64,000 nt of DNA. Source: Brevundimonas lenta (GTDB lineage: Bacteria > Pseudomonadota > Alphaproteobacteria > Caulobacterales > Caulobacteraceae). Below, piece by piece: positions 7,581-15,725 of the stretch; the stretch's first letter is position 1, and every line of letters begins with the position of its first letter. A program made the position numbers and the translations under genes. The stretch is from NCBI RefSeq assembly GCF_014196335.1, contig NZ_JACIDM010000001.1, positions 1,116,001-1,180,000 of the forward strand, written 5' to 3'. The notes beneath the pieces are model-generated. The model did no database searches and was not told the origin of the DNA. It worked only from the letters and a program-made list of their open reading frames with translations.

Positions 7581-9110
7581 ATGATGTTGGCTCTCCGTCC
7601 ATGGCTTGAAGCCTTCGGCCATTTTGTGCGGACGCCGACCCTGGGTCGACGCATCGCCAGCCTTCTGGCGCTCGCCATCGTCCTGCTGCTTGCCATCAAC
7701 ATCGCCGTCTTCGTGATGATCCGGCGCACGGCCGAGTTCAACGACACCGTCGAACACGCCCAGCAGGTCCGCTTCACCGCCCGTGAGATCCTGACCCGCC
7801 TGGTCGACGCCGAGACCGGCCAGCGCGGCTTCATGCTGACCGCGCGGCCCGAATATCTCTCGGTCCACGACGAGGCCATCCAGGCCATGCCGGACCTCTT
7901 CAATGAACTGAATGCGCTGACCGAGGGCGATTCCGATCTCCAGCCCCGGGTCGAGCGCATCCGCGACCTGTCCGACCGTCGCCTGGACGTGATGGAGCGC
8001 AGCATCGTTCTGGCCCGTACCGGCCGCATCGGCGAGGCCGTCTCGGTCATTCGCGCCGGACAGGGCAAGGCGCTGATGGACGCGATGCGCGCCGAGATCG
8101 CCGCCATCGACGAGGTCCAGGCCACACGCCTGCAGTTCCGCCGCCGACAGTCCGAATGGGCCGGCGGCGTCACCGTCCTCGCGAACGCCCTTGGCGCGCT
8201 GCTCATCATCATCCTGGCCGCGGCCAGCGCCTGGCTGATCCGGCGCTATGTCATCGAGATCCAGGCCGCCCGCAGCGCCGTCGACCGCCTGAACGCCGGC
8301 CTCGAACACCAGGTCCGCCACCGCACCGCCGACCTGACCCGCGCCAACGAGGAGATCCAGCGCTTCGCCTACATCGTCAGCCACGACCTGCGCGCGCCCC
8401 TGGTCAACGTCATGGGCTACACCTCCGAGCTGGAGCAGGCCGGCAAGGTGCTGGAGCGCCAGGTCGCCGCCATCGAGGCCCGTGCCCCCAAAGCCGTCGA
8501 TCCCGAAGCCGTCGTCGCCGTTCGCGAGGACGTGCCGGAGGCCATCGGCTTCATCCGCACATCGACCGAGAAGATGGACCGGCTGATCAACGCCATCCTC
8601 AAGCTGTCGCGCGAGGGCCGCCGCAACCTTGTGCCCGAGCACCTCGACATGGTCTCGATGGTCCAGAAGATCGCCGACAGCGTCCGCCACCAGACCGAGG
8701 CCGCCTCGGCCGAGATCATCATCGAACCCCTGCCGCCGATGGAGAGCGACCGCCTGTCGGTCGAGCAGATCTTCGGCAACCTCGTCGACAACGCCGTCAA
8801 ATACCTCGACCACGGCCGTCCCGGCCGCATCGTCGTCTCGGGCGAGGAGCGGGGCGGGGACGTCGTCTACCGCGTCGCCGACAACGGCCGCGGCGTCTCC
8901 GACCGCGACCACGAGCGCATCTTCGAGCTGTTCCGCCGCTCCGGCCGTCAGGACCGCCCCGGCGAGGGCCTGGGCCTGGCGTTCGTGCGCAACAGCGTTC
9001 GCCGTCTGGGCGGAGAGATCACGCTTGAGTCAGAACTCGGTAAGGGCTCGACATTCATCCTCAAATTCCCCAAACGCCTGATGCTTGCGGACGCCGGAGA
9101 CCTTGCATGA
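7581..9110 (+). CDS. CHASE3-domain membrane histidine kinase
   Basis: This sensor kinase of about 509 residues has a membrane span near 25-45, a periplasmic CHASE3-type four-helix sensor (about 47-190, with VDAETGQRGFMLT), a second span near 196-218, a HisKA domain with phospho-acceptor His about residue 268 (YIVSHDLRAPL), and an HATPase domain with N box FGNLVDNAVKYLDH, G1 DNGRGV and G2 GEGLGLAFV. The HisKA and ATPase parts resemble the phytochrome-like kinases that signal to single-domain regulators. Possible starts are TTG 7578, ATG 7581 and ATG 7584; I took the first ATG. Its stop overlaps the next start (ATGA), pairing it with the response regulator. Confidence 0.92.
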   Translation: MMLALRPWLEAFGHFVRTPTLGRRIASLLALAIVLLLAINIAVFVMIRRTAEFNDTVEHAQQVRFTAREILTRLVDAETGQRGFMLTARPEYLSVHDEAIQAMPDLFNELNALTEGDSDLQPRVERIRDLSDRRLDVMERSIVLARTGRIGEAVSVIRAGQGKALMDAMRAEIAAIDEVQATRLQFRRRQSEWAGGVTVLANALGALLIIILAAASAWLIRRYVIEIQAARSAVDRLNAGLEHQVRHRTADLTRANEEIQRFAYIVSHDLRAPLVNVMGYTSELEQAGKVLERQVAAIEARAPKAVDPEAVVAVREDVPEAIGFIRTSTEKMDRLINAILKLSREGRRNLVPEHLDMVSMVQKIADSVRHQTEAASAEIIIEPLPPMESDRLSVEQIFGNLVDNAVKYLDHGRPGRIVVSGEERGGDVVYRVADNGRGVSDRDHERIFELFRRSGRQDRPGEGLGLAFVRNSVRRLGGEITLESELGKGSTFILKFPKRLMLADAGDLA

Positions 9111-9532
9111 GCACTTCCGTCAAGATCGTCATGATCGAGGACGACCTCGGCCACGCCAAGCTGATCGAGAAGAACATCCGGCGCGCCAACATCGCCAATG
9201 AGATCGCGCATTTCGCCGACGGCGACTCCGCGCTCGACTATCTGTTCAGCGAACCGGTCAAGGCCAACGGCCCGCTGCTGATCCTGCTGGACCTGAACCT
9301 GCCCGACATGTCCGGCACCGAGATCCTGTCCCGGGTGAAGAACGACGAACGCCTGCGCCGCGCTCCGGTCGTGGTGCTGACCACCACCGACGACAAGGTC
9401 GAGATCCAGCGCTGCTACGACCTCGGCTGCAACGTCTACATCACCAAGCCGGTCGATTATGAAAGCTTTGCGGGAGCCATCCGCCAGCTTGGGCTTTTCC
9501 TGTCGGTGATGCAGGCCCCCGAAATCGAGTGA
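9107..9532 (+). CDS. Single-domain response regulator (Rcp1-like)
   Basis: The product is a stand-alone receiver domain of 141 residues with no output domain. Acidic pocket residues are in [17 protein letters not shown], the phospho-acceptor is D62 in [12 protein letters not shown], the conserved Thr lies in VVVLTTTDD, and the Lys is in [11 protein letters not shown]. The closest type is the Rcp1/CheY-like partner of phytochrome-like kinases. The start overlaps the kinase stop by 4 bp, so this is its cognate partner by arrangement. A second signalling protein with its own receiver and a HisKA_2 kinase follows after 10 bp, so phosphate could pass along a short relay. That last point is inference. 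Confidence 0.92.
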   Translation: MSTSVKIVMIEDDLGHAKLIEKNIRRANIANEIAHFADGDSALDYLFSEPVKANGPLLILLDLNLPDMSGTEILSRVKNDERLRRAPVVVLTTTDDKVEIQRCYDLGCNVYITKPVDYESFAGAIRQLGLFLSVMQAPEIE

Positions 9533-9542
9533 CAGGATCTAC

Positions 9543-10589
9543 GTGAAGCCCGAGGGGGAGGTCATCCGGCTGCTCTACATCGACGACGACCGCGGTCTTT
9601 CGCGGCTGGTCGAGAAGGAGTTGGGCCGTCACGGCTACGCCGTCACCTGCGCGCCCGACGGCGACGCGGGCCTGGACCTGCTGGTCAAGCGTCGCGGCGA
9701 TTTCGACGTCGTCGCCCTGGATCACTACATGCCGGGCCGCGAGGGCCTGGACGTCCTGCCCGACATCATCGCCCTGATCGACCCGCCGCCGGTGGTCTAT
9801 GTGACCGGCGCCCAGGAGGGGCGCATCGCCGTCGCCGCCCTGCGCGCCGGGGCCGCCGACTACGTCATCAAGGACGTGTCCGAGGACTTCACCGCCCTGC
9901 TGCGCAACGCCGCCGAGGACGCCCTGCAACGCCGTCGTCTCCAGCGCGAGAACGACGAGGCCCAGGAGATGGTCCGGCTCGCCCGCGACCGCGCCGAGGC
10001 CATGCTGCGCGAGGTCAACCACCGCGTCGGCAACTCGCTGCAGCTGGTCTCCAGCTTCATGTCGCTCCAGCTGCGCCACCTCGCCGACGAAGGCGCCCGC
10101 CGCGCGCTGAAGGAATCCCAGGCCCGCATCGAGGCCGTCGCCCACGTCCACCGCCGCCTCTACACCTCCGACGACATGACCTCTGTGGCCATGGACGAAT
10201 ACCTCGAGGGCCTGGTCGACGAGCTCGGCAAGTCGCTCGGCCCCGACAGCGGCGCCCCGTCCATCGTGCTCGACGTCGAGCGCATGAACGTCTCCACCGA
10301 CCAGGCCGTGTCGCTGGGCGTCATCGTCACCGAACTGGTCACCAACGCCGTCAAATACGCCTACGAGCCCGGCCAGGGCGGCGAGATCCGCGTGGTCCTC
10401 AAGGCCCACGGCGAGGGCCGCGCCATCCTGATCGTCGAGGACGACGGCCCCGGCCTCGGCGACGGCGCCGTCAAGGGCACCGGCCTGGGCGGCAAGATCA
10501 TCTCGGCCATGGCGTCGGGCCTGCGCTCGTCGGTCGAGGTCGACCCTCAACACCACGGCGTCCGCGCCTGCCTCGCCTTCGACCTCTAG
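9543..10589 (+). CDS. Receiver-HisKA_2 histidine kinase
   Basis: The 348-residue soluble protein joins an N-terminal receiver ([10 protein letters not shown]60 in [17 protein letters not shown]) to a HisKA_2 domain with His at about residue 160 ([20 protein letters not shown]), followed by an HATPase domain with N box [13 protein letters not shown] and G boxes EDDGPGL and GTGLGGKII. HisKA_2/HWE kinases in alphaproteobacteria commonly feed the PhyR-NepR-EcfG general stress pathway. The receiver suggests that this kinase is itself switched by phosphorylation. The start is a GTG at 9543; no better ATG lies nearby. It follows the single-domain regulator by 10 bp. An EcfG-type promoter is found about 480 bp downstream, before csbD. 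Confidence 0.92.
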   Translation: MKPEGEVIRLLYIDDDRGLSRLVEKELGRHGYAVTCAPDGDAGLDLLVKRRGDFDVVALDHYMPGREGLDVLPDIIALIDPPPVVYVTGAQEGRIAVAALRAGAADYVIKDVSEDFTALLRNAAEDALQRRRLQRENDEAQEMVRLARDRAEAMLREVNHRVGNSLQLVSSFMSLQLRHLADEGARRALKESQARIEAVAHVHRRLYTSDDMTSVAMDEYLEGLVDELGKSLGPDSGAPSIVLDVERMNVSTDQAVSLGVIVTELVTNAVKYAYEPGQGGEIRVVLKAHGEGRAILIVEDDGPGLGDGAVKGTGLGGKIISAMASGLRSSVEVDPQHHGVRACLAFDL

Positions 10590-10611
10590 GCCTCCGGCGC
10601 GTTACAGACCC

Positions 10612-11049
10612 ATGCTCCAGTTCGGCCAGCGCGAACCCGACCTCGACTACGCCCGCCGTCCGACCGCCTTCGGTCTGGTCTTCCATGACGGCAGGCTGGC
10701 CTGCGTCCGCGTCGACCGCGGCGAGGGCAGCTACTACGACCTCCCCGGCGGCGCCATCGACGGCGACGAGACCGAGGAACAGGCCCTGGTCCGCGAGTTC
10801 GTCGAGGAGACGGGCATGTCCGTCCGCCCCTTCGCGCGCATCGCCGAGGCATCGCAGTATTTCCGCAAGTCGGACGGACAGCCGATCAACAACATCGGCG
10901 GCTTCTGGGTGGCCGAGCAACTCTCGCTCGATCCTGCCGCCAAGGTCGAGGCCGACCACGAACTGGTCTGGCTGCACCCCCACACCGCCCTCAACGAACT
11001 CCGCCACGACGCCCACGCCTGGGCCGTGGCCGCCTGGCTGCGGCGCTAG
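10612..11049 (+). CDS. Nudix hydrolase
   Basis: Nudix enzymes cleave nucleoside diphosphates linked to another group. The 145-residue protein shows a full Nudix box at about residues 46-69: GAIDGDE, seven residues, then REFVEETGM, matching Gx5Ex7REUxEExGU. Upstream, FGLVFHDGRLACVRVDRG and YYDLPGG are typical first strands. The substrate cannot be read from sequence; the family includes dNTP, ADP-ribose and cap-like substrates. It starts 22 bp after the REC-HisKA_2 kinase gene and may be co-transcribed with the signalling genes, though the functional link is unclear. The csbD stress promoter begins just after its stop. Confidence 0.93.
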   Translation: MLQFGQREPDLDYARRPTAFGLVFHDGRLACVRVDRGEGSYYDLPGGAIDGDETEEQALVREFVEETGMSVRPFARIAEASQYFRKSDGQPINNIGGFWVAEQLSLDPAAKVEADHELVWLHPHTALNELRHDAHAWAVAAWLRR

Positions 11050-11070
11050 AGAACCCTTTGACGCACCACG

Positions 11071-11095
11071 GGAACGGGCTCAGCCTGGGCCCGTT
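11071..11095 (+). promoter_or_regulatory. EcfG-type general stress promoter for csbD
   Basis: GGAAC at 11071-11075 and CGTT at 11092-11095 are separated by exactly 16 bp, matching the alphaproteobacterial EcfG (SigT) consensus. The csbD start codon lies 50 bp downstream with an AAGGAG ribosome binding site. CsbD-family genes are common members of general stress regulons, which strengthens the call. Confidence 0.75.
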
Positions 11096-11145
11096 TACTC
11101 CATCCACGGCGTCACCTCCCCGGACGCCGGCTGAAGGAGTTTCGA

Positions 11146-11331
11146 ATGCCCGATCCAGACCGCATTGAAGGCGCCGCCAAAAACCTCGGCGGCAAGGCCA
11201 AGGAAGTCGCCGGCAAGGTGACCGGCGATGAAAAGCTGAAAGCTGAAGGCAAGGCCGATCAGGTCGAAGGCAAGGTCCAGAACGCCTGGGGCGGCCTCAA
11301 GGACACCCTGCGCGACGACAAGCGCAACTAG
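11146..11331 (+). CDS. CsbD family stress protein
   Basis: CsbD-like proteins are small, charged, helical proteins of unknown biochemistry that accumulate under general stress. The 61-residue product is nearly the whole family domain: DRIEGAAKNLGGKAKEVAGK, then the repeated ADQVEGKVQNAWGGLKD. Lys, Ala and Gly dominate. AAGGAG lies 7 bp before the ATG. A perfect EcfG promoter match lies upstream, so transcription probably depends on the PhyR/EcfG stress response. It stands alone as a transcription unit ending in an inverted repeat shared with the convergent gene. Confidence 0.93.
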   Translation: MPDPDRIEGAAKNLGGKAKEVAGKVTGDEKLKAEGKADQVEGKVQNAWGGLKDTLRDDKRN

Positions 11332-11350
11332 ATCTCCCCGACGAAACGCG

Positions 11351-11378
11351 ACGCCGTCCGTGCCAGCACGGGCGGCGT
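11351..11378. terminator. Bidirectional hairpin between convergent genes
   Basis: ACGCCGTCCGTG (11351-11362) pairs with CACGGGCGGCGT (11367-11378) with one G-T wobble and a 4-nt loop. It lies between the converging csbD gene and the 11393-11902 minus-strand gene. There is no T run, so termination is likely but unproven. Confidence 0.4.
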
Positions 11379-11392
11379 TCGCGCGTCCGGCG

Positions 11393-11902
11393 TCAGTCGC
11401 CGCCCAGCGGGATCTTGAGGCCCAGCCCGGAATCGCGGGTTGCGCCCGCGGGCCGGCATTCCTCCGTCCACACCACCCCGCCCTGGGGCAGGGGTTCCGG
11501 CCGGCTTTCGCAGGTCTGCTCCTGCAGCCCCGTCGACGGCCGGTCCGGCCGGCCCGGCGTCCCGCATTGCAGCGCATAGCGATCGCCCGCCGCCTCCTGC
11601 CGGCAGCGGTCCAGCGATCCCGCCGGCGCCAGCCCCGCGGGCAGGGCGTCGCCCATGTTCGCCGCCAGGATGGAGCGGATGCGGATCTGGCAGGCTTCCA
11701 GCGACTCCGCCGCCGGGCGGATCAGCGGACTGCACTGCGCCCGCTCATAGCCGAACGGGTCCGCGCGGGCGGAGTCCGGGATCGCGGGAACCGGGGACAC
11801 CACTTCGGGCGGAGGCGGCAGCTCCGCCGGCGGCGCCCAGACGACCGGGCCGGGGTTGGCCTGCTGCAGGATCAGGGCGGACATCATGACGGCGGCGAGC
11901 AT
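11393..11902 (-). CDS. Uncharacterised secreted protein, Cys-containing
   Basis: I recognise no family. The 169-residue product opens with a short hydrophobic stretch (MLAAVMMSALILQQA), likely a signal peptide, then a Pro-rich linker (PPAELPPPPEVVSPVPAIP). A core with six cysteines follows (in QCSPLI, EACQIR, DRCRQE, LQCGTP, QTCESR and EECRPA), consistent with three disulfides in the periplasm. A GGAGGG ribosome binding site precedes the ATG. Its promoter would lie in the short gap before the VWA gene, which is also on the minus strand. Codon use resembles the neighbours. Confidence 0.6.
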   Translation of the reverse strand: MLAAVMMSALILQQANPGPVVWAPPAELPPPPEVVSPVPAIPDSARADPFGYERAQCSPLIRPAAESLEACQIRIRSILAANMGDALPAGLAPAGSLDRCRQEAAGDRYALQCGTPGRPDRPSTGLQEQTCESRPEPLPQGGVVWTEECRPAGATRDSGLGLKIPLGGD

Positions 11903-11937
11903 CGGGTGACCCTCCGTATGGCGGCCTTCACGCTAGC

Positions 11938-13140
11938 CTATTTCGCCAGCGCCCGCATGGCCTTCTCCAACCCTTCCAGCGTCAGCGAATACATCCGCTC
12001 GTCCACCAGTTCGCGGATCATCGCCACCGACGGCGAGTAGTTCCAGTATCGCTCCGGCGACGGGTTCAGCCACGCCACCTTGTCCCACTGCTGCGTCGCC
12101 CGTTTCAGCCAGACCGCGCCCGCTTCCTCGTTCCAGTGCTCGACCGAGCCGCCGGGCATGGTCACCTCGTACGGGCTCATGGTGGCGTCGCCGACGAAGA
12201 TGGCGCGCCAGTCGGCCGGGTATTTGTGCAGCAGCTCCCAGGTCGGGATCTTCTCGGTGTGGCGACGCCGGTTGTCCTTCCACACGCCCTCGTACAGGCA
12301 GTTGTGGAAGTAGAAGAATTCGAGGTGCTTGAATTCGGTCTTCGCGGCCGAGAACAGCTCCTCGCACATCTTCACATGGGCATCCATCGACCCGCCGATG
12401 TCCAGAAACATCAACACCTTGATCGTGTTGCGCCGCTCCGGCCGCATGTGGATGTCCAGCCAGCCCTGGCGCGCCGTCCCGTCGATGGTGGCGTCCATGT
12501 CCAGTTCGTCCGGCGCGCCCTGCCGCGCGAACCGGCGCAGGCGGCGCAGCGCCACCTTGATGTTCCGCGTCCCCAGTTCGACCTGGTCGTCCAGGTTACG
12601 GTACTCGCGCTTCTCCCACACCTTCACGGCGCGGCCCTGTTTGCCGGGGCCGCCGATGCGCACGCCTTCGGGATTGTAGCCGCCGTGCCCGAACGGGCTG
12701 GTCCCGCCCGTGCCGATCCATTTGTTGCCGCCCTCGTGGCGGCCCTTCTGCTCTTCCAGACGCTCCTTCAGCGTCTCCATCAGCTTCTCGAACCCGCCCA
12801 AGGAGGCCCATTGGGCCTCGATCTGCGCCTTCTCCTCGTCGGTCAGGTATTTCTCGGTCAGCAGCCGCAGCCAATCCTCGGGAATGTCCGTGGTCAGGTC
12901 CTCGCCCGCGCTCACGCTCTCGATCCCGGCGAACACCTTGCCGAACACCTGGTCGAAGCGGTCGTAGTGTTTCTCGTCCTTGACCAGCACGGCCCGCGAC
13001 AGGTGGTAGAAATCATCCACCTTCCGGCTCGGCCCAGAGCCCAGGACGTCCTTCTCCATGGCCTCCATCAGATGGAGCCATTCCTTCATCGACACGGGTA
13101 CTTTCGCGTCGCGCAGGGCGGTGAAGAAGGGGAGGAGCAT
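11938..13140 (-). CDS. CoxE-like VWA domain protein
   Basis: The 400-residue soluble protein resembles the CoxE/YehP group of von Willebrand factor A proteins, which usually work with MoxR AAA+ ATPases as metal-insertion or protein-assembly chaperones. The N-terminal half holds the conserved region (FFTALRDAKVPVSMKEWLHL, the usual CoxE opening). The VWA domain begins near residue 240 with the metal-ion-dependent adhesion site DIGGSMDAHV (a DxGxS form) and later FVGDATMSP. No MoxR ATPase gene is visible nearby, which is unusual for this pair. The ATG at 13140 is preceded by a 56-bp gap from the next upstream gene. Confidence 0.85.
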   Translation of the reverse strand: MLLPFFTALRDAKVPVSMKEWLHLMEAMEKDVLGSGPSRKVDDFYHLSRAVLVKDEKHYDRFDQVFGKVFAGIESVSAGEDLTTDIPEDWLRLLTEKYLTDEEKAQIEAQWASLGGFEKLMETLKERLEEQKGRHEGGNKWIGTGGTSPFGHGGYNPEGVRIGGPGKQGRAVKVWEKREYRNLDDQVELGTRNIKVALRRLRRFARQGAPDELDMDATIDGTARQGWLDIHMRPERRNTIKVLMFLDIGGSMDAHVKMCEELFSAAKTEFKHLEFFYFHNCLYEGVWKDNRRRHTEKIPTWELLHKYPADWRAIFVGDATMSPYEVTMPGGSVEHWNEEAGAVWLKRATQQWDKVAWLNPSPERYWNYSPSVAMIRELVDERMYSLTLEGLEKAMRALAK

Positions 13141-13196
13141 CCGGATAGCCTAGCAGGGCTGAACGGTCGGCCCAATCGGTCTCATGTCGGCGGGGG

Positions 13197-13856
13197 TCAG
13201 TCGGTGTCGCGTTCCAGCAACGCGCCTGTCAGCATCACGCCCGCATACAGGCTGACGCCCATGGCCTCCTTGTACGGGCCGGTCGCGCGAGCCTTGAACC
13301 CCCATTCGTCACGGTGGGTCACCAGCGCCAGCGTCAGCATGTCCTCGCCGTCGATCCGCACCCTGTAGGCGGCGGCCAGCGGCGGCGTCTGCCCTTCGAC
13401 GGTCATGAAATCTCCCGTGTAGGGGCGGGCGTCCGGCCAGCGGTTTTCGATCGCGCCCCGCGCGCTGTCCAGCACCGCCCTTTCGCTGGGCAGCGGACGA
13501 TAGCGCGTCGCATAGAGCGACAGATCGATCTTCAAGGCTTCGTCATACGACACGCACCCCACGTCGTAGCCGCGGGGAATCTTCGGGTCGCTGACAGGGA
13601 AGATCGCGATCCGGTCGTATTGTCCGCCGTCGAACATGCACGTCATGCCGCTGGCGACGTGCGTCACCTCGGCCAAGCCGCTGTCGGTGCTGTTGACGAA
13701 GATGCCTTCGGCGTCCGCTTCGGCGATCAGGCGATCGGCGATGGCTCTCGCGGCGGCCACCTCTTCCGCCGTCGCGGGCGCTTCCTTCGGCGCATCCTGG
13801 GCCATGGCCATCGGCGCCGCGGCCAGCGCCGCGATGAAGGTCAGTCGAGCAAGCAT
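13197..13856 (-). CDS. Uncharacterised secreted protein
   Basis: No family is recognised. I place the start at 13856 rather than the longer in-frame 14036, because MLARLTFIAALAAAPMAMAQ is a clean signal peptide with an AMA-Q cleavage site and the extra upstream residues are translated from a palindromic repeat. The mature part, about 200 residues, begins with a helical Ala/Glu region (TAEEVAAARAIADRLI), followed by a mixed region with two cysteines (GMTCMFD, VGCVSYDEAL) that may form a disulfide. The C-terminal 90 residues look beta-rich. It is probably periplasmic. Transcription runs toward the VWA gene. Confidence 0.65.
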   Translation of the reverse strand: MLARLTFIAALAAAPMAMAQDAPKEAPATAEEVAAARAIADRLIAEADAEGIFVNSTDSGLAEVTHVASGMTCMFDGGQYDRIAIFPVSDPKIPRGYDVGCVSYDEALKIDLSLYATRYRPLPSERAVLDSARGAIENRWPDARPYTGDFMTVEGQTPPLAAAYRVRIDGEDMLTLALVTHRDEWGFKARATGPYKEAMGVSLYAGVMLTGALLERDTD

Positions 13857-13928
13857 GAAATCTCCCGGGTACAGGGAGCGATAAAGCCACGCTTGCCGCG
13901 CAAATTCTACCTTCGACAACGGAAGCTC

Positions 13929-14146
13929 CTTGTCATCCCGGACGCCGCGAATGCGGCGATCCGGGACGCCTGATCGCGGAGAGCTCGACCTCCCGGAAGC
14001 TGCGTCAGCGGCTATCCGGGAGACGCGGAGGGACACATGCTGCGGTCAGCTGTCTCCCGGACAATCGCGACGCGATTTCCGGGAGGTCAGTCCGGAGAGC
14101 GCGTTCCGTCCCGGATCGCCGCATTCGCGGCGTCCGGGATGACAAG
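13929..14146. repeat. Nested palindromic element with perfect 40-bp inverted arms
   Basis: The outer arms 13929-13968 and 14107-14146 are perfect 40-bp inverted copies, and each arm is itself a palindrome (TCCCGGA-CGCCGC-GAAT-GCGGCG-A-TCCGGGA). Inside lie two related, diverged palindromes in inverted orientation at about 13987-14024 and 14052-14088, sharing GACCTCCCGGA and TCCGGGAG ends. The order is A-B-B'-A'. It fills the space between the secreted protein and the GNAT gene, both on the minus strand, and contains no credible ORF. Confidence 0.9.
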
Positions 14147-14157
14147 GCGCGCTACGC

Positions 14158-14685
14158 CTAGCCCCGCCGCAGGATGAACTCGTCGTCCATCCACCGGCCG
14201 ACCGGATACTGGTATCCGCCCGCCTTCTCGAACCCGTAGGCCGCATACAGCTTCTGGGCCTTCTCGTTGCCGCTCCAGACGCCGATCCACAGCGGGCCGT
14301 CGCCGTTGGCCTCCATCCAGTCCAGCGCGATCTTCAGCAGTTTCGTGCCCAGACCCAGGCCCTGCGCCGCCTTCGAGACGTACAGCCGCCGCAGCTCCGC
14401 ATGGCTCGGACGGCCGTCGGGGTGGGGCAGGGTGTTCGGCCCGGTGTTGGCGAAGGCCAGCAGTTCGCCGTCCCGCTCGGCCACCCACCAGGCCGCGCCC
14501 GGCTCCTTCAGCTTCGTCCGGATCGCCTCGGCGCTGAAGCTGGCGTCCAGGTAAACCGTCAGGTCGTCGCTCGGGTAGGGGATGCCGAAGCCGGTGACGA
14601 AGGTGTCGATGAAGGTCTGGCGGCCCAGGTCGGCCAGGCCCTGGGCGTCGGCGTCGGTGGCGGGGCGGATCACGGGCTCGGTCAT
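14158..14685 (-). CDS. GNAT family N-acetyltransferase
   Basis: GNAT enzymes move acetyl from acetyl-CoA to an amine; the acceptor here is unknown. The 175-residue protein starts with the typical IRPATDADAQGLADLGRQTF. It contains RRLYVSKAAQGLGLGTKLL, the acetyl-CoA pyrophosphate-binding motif A (Q-x-x-G-x-G/A type), and KAQKLYAAYGFEKAG near the C-terminus. I chose MTEPVIRP at 14685 rather than the longer in-frame start at 14757, because the domain begins immediately after it. The divergent hydrolase gene starts 83 bp away, so the two share an upstream region. Confidence 0.92.
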   Translation of the reverse strand: MTEPVIRPATDADAQGLADLGRQTFIDTFVTGFGIPYPSDDLTVYLDASFSAEAIRTKLKEPGAAWWVAERDGELLAFANTGPNTLPHPDGRPSHAELRRLYVSKAAQGLGLGTKLLKIALDWMEANGDGPLWIGVWSGNEKAQKLYAAYGFEKAGGYQYPVGRWMDDEFILRRG

Positions 14686-14768
14686 CCCGCCGCTTTCGGC
14701 CGATCCCGCGTCCCGCTCAACATCTTTTTCGCGTGTTGTTTGGCGCGGGACAGGCATAGTCTGACGTG

Positions 14769-15689
14769 ATGAGCGTGGCTCTCTTCACCCATCCCGACAT
14801 GCTGTCCCACCAGCCCGGCGTCGGGCACCCGGAACGACCCGAACGGCTGAAGGCGGTGCTGGACGCGATCGACGACGCGCGCCTCGACCTCGAGCGGCGC
14901 GCGGCGAGCGAGGTCGCGGTCGCCGATCTCGAACGCCTGCATCCCGCCGCCTACGTCGCCCGCATCCTCGACGCCTCGCCCTCCACGGGTCTGAACCAGC
15001 TGGACGCCGACACCGTCCTGTCCCCCGGCAGCGTCCGCGCCGCCCGGCTGGCCGCCGGGGCCGTCGTCGATGCGGTCCGCGCCGTGGCCCGGGGCGAGAC
15101 GAAGCGCGCCTTCGCCGCCATCCGCCCGCCCGGCCACCACTGCGAGCCCGGCCAGGCCATGGGCTTCTGCCTGTTCTCCAACGTCGCCGTCGCCGCCCGC
15201 GTCGCCCAGGCCGAGGGCCTGTCCCGCGTCGCCGTCATCGATTTCGACGTTCACCACGGGAACGGCACCCAGGCCGCCTTCGAGGATGACGACAGCCTGT
15301 TCCTCGGCTCCATCCACCAGATGCCGCTCTATCCGGGCACCGGCGCCGCGTCCGAGACCGGCGTCGGTAACATCGTCAACGCGCCCGTGCCGCCCCACGC
15401 CGCCCGCGAGGCCTGGCGCGCGACCTTCTCCGGCGGCCTCATGCCGGCGCTGGAAGCCTTCCGGCCGGACCTCGTCCTGATCTCCGCCGGCTTCGATGCG
15501 CACCGTCGCGATCCGCTGGCGCATCAAAGTCTTGAGGCGGAAGACTTCGCGTGGGCGACCCGCGCCGTGCTTGAGGTCGCGAGATCGTGCGCGTCAGGCA
15601 AGGTTGTCTCATCGCTCGAAGGCGGTTACGACCTGGAAGGACTAGGCCGCTCTGCGGTCGCCCATGTCCAGGCTTTGGGGGAGGACTAA
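14769..15689 (+). CDS. Histone deacetylase-like amidohydrolase
   Basis: Members remove acetyl or other acyl groups from amines, polyamines or lysines through a zinc-dependent mechanism. The 306-residue protein shows GVGHPERPERLKAVLDAI near the start, the active-site RPPGHHCEPGQAMGFC, VAVIDFDVHHGNGTQ (zinc Asp and His), and SAGFDAHRRDPLA (second zinc Asp). All catalytic residues look intact. The length and motifs fit the class II/acetoin-utilisation-like bacterial group. The start is ATG 14769, just after an in-frame GTG at 14766. Downstream genes follow in the same direction after 36 bp. Confidence 0.93.
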   Translation: MSVALFTHPDMLSHQPGVGHPERPERLKAVLDAIDDARLDLERRAASEVAVADLERLHPAAYVARILDASPSTGLNQLDADTVLSPGSVRAARLAAGAVVDAVRAVARGETKRAFAAIRPPGHHCEPGQAMGFCLFSNVAVAARVAQAEGLSRVAVIDFDVHHGNGTQAAFEDDDSLFLGSIHQMPLYPGTGAASETGVGNIVNAPVPPHAAREAWRATFSGGLMPALEAFRPDLVLISAGFDAHRRDPLAHQSLEAEDFAWATRAVLEVARSCASGKVVSSLEGGYDLEGLGRSAVAHVQALGED

Positions 15690-15725
15690 GGGCCGGAAGA
15701 TACTGCTTTTTCCGTCCTGTAACGC

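Noticed and set aside
13857..14036. 60-residue N-terminal extension of the secreted protein gene
   Set aside because: It is translated from the palindromic mosaic; the signal peptide begins at 13856.
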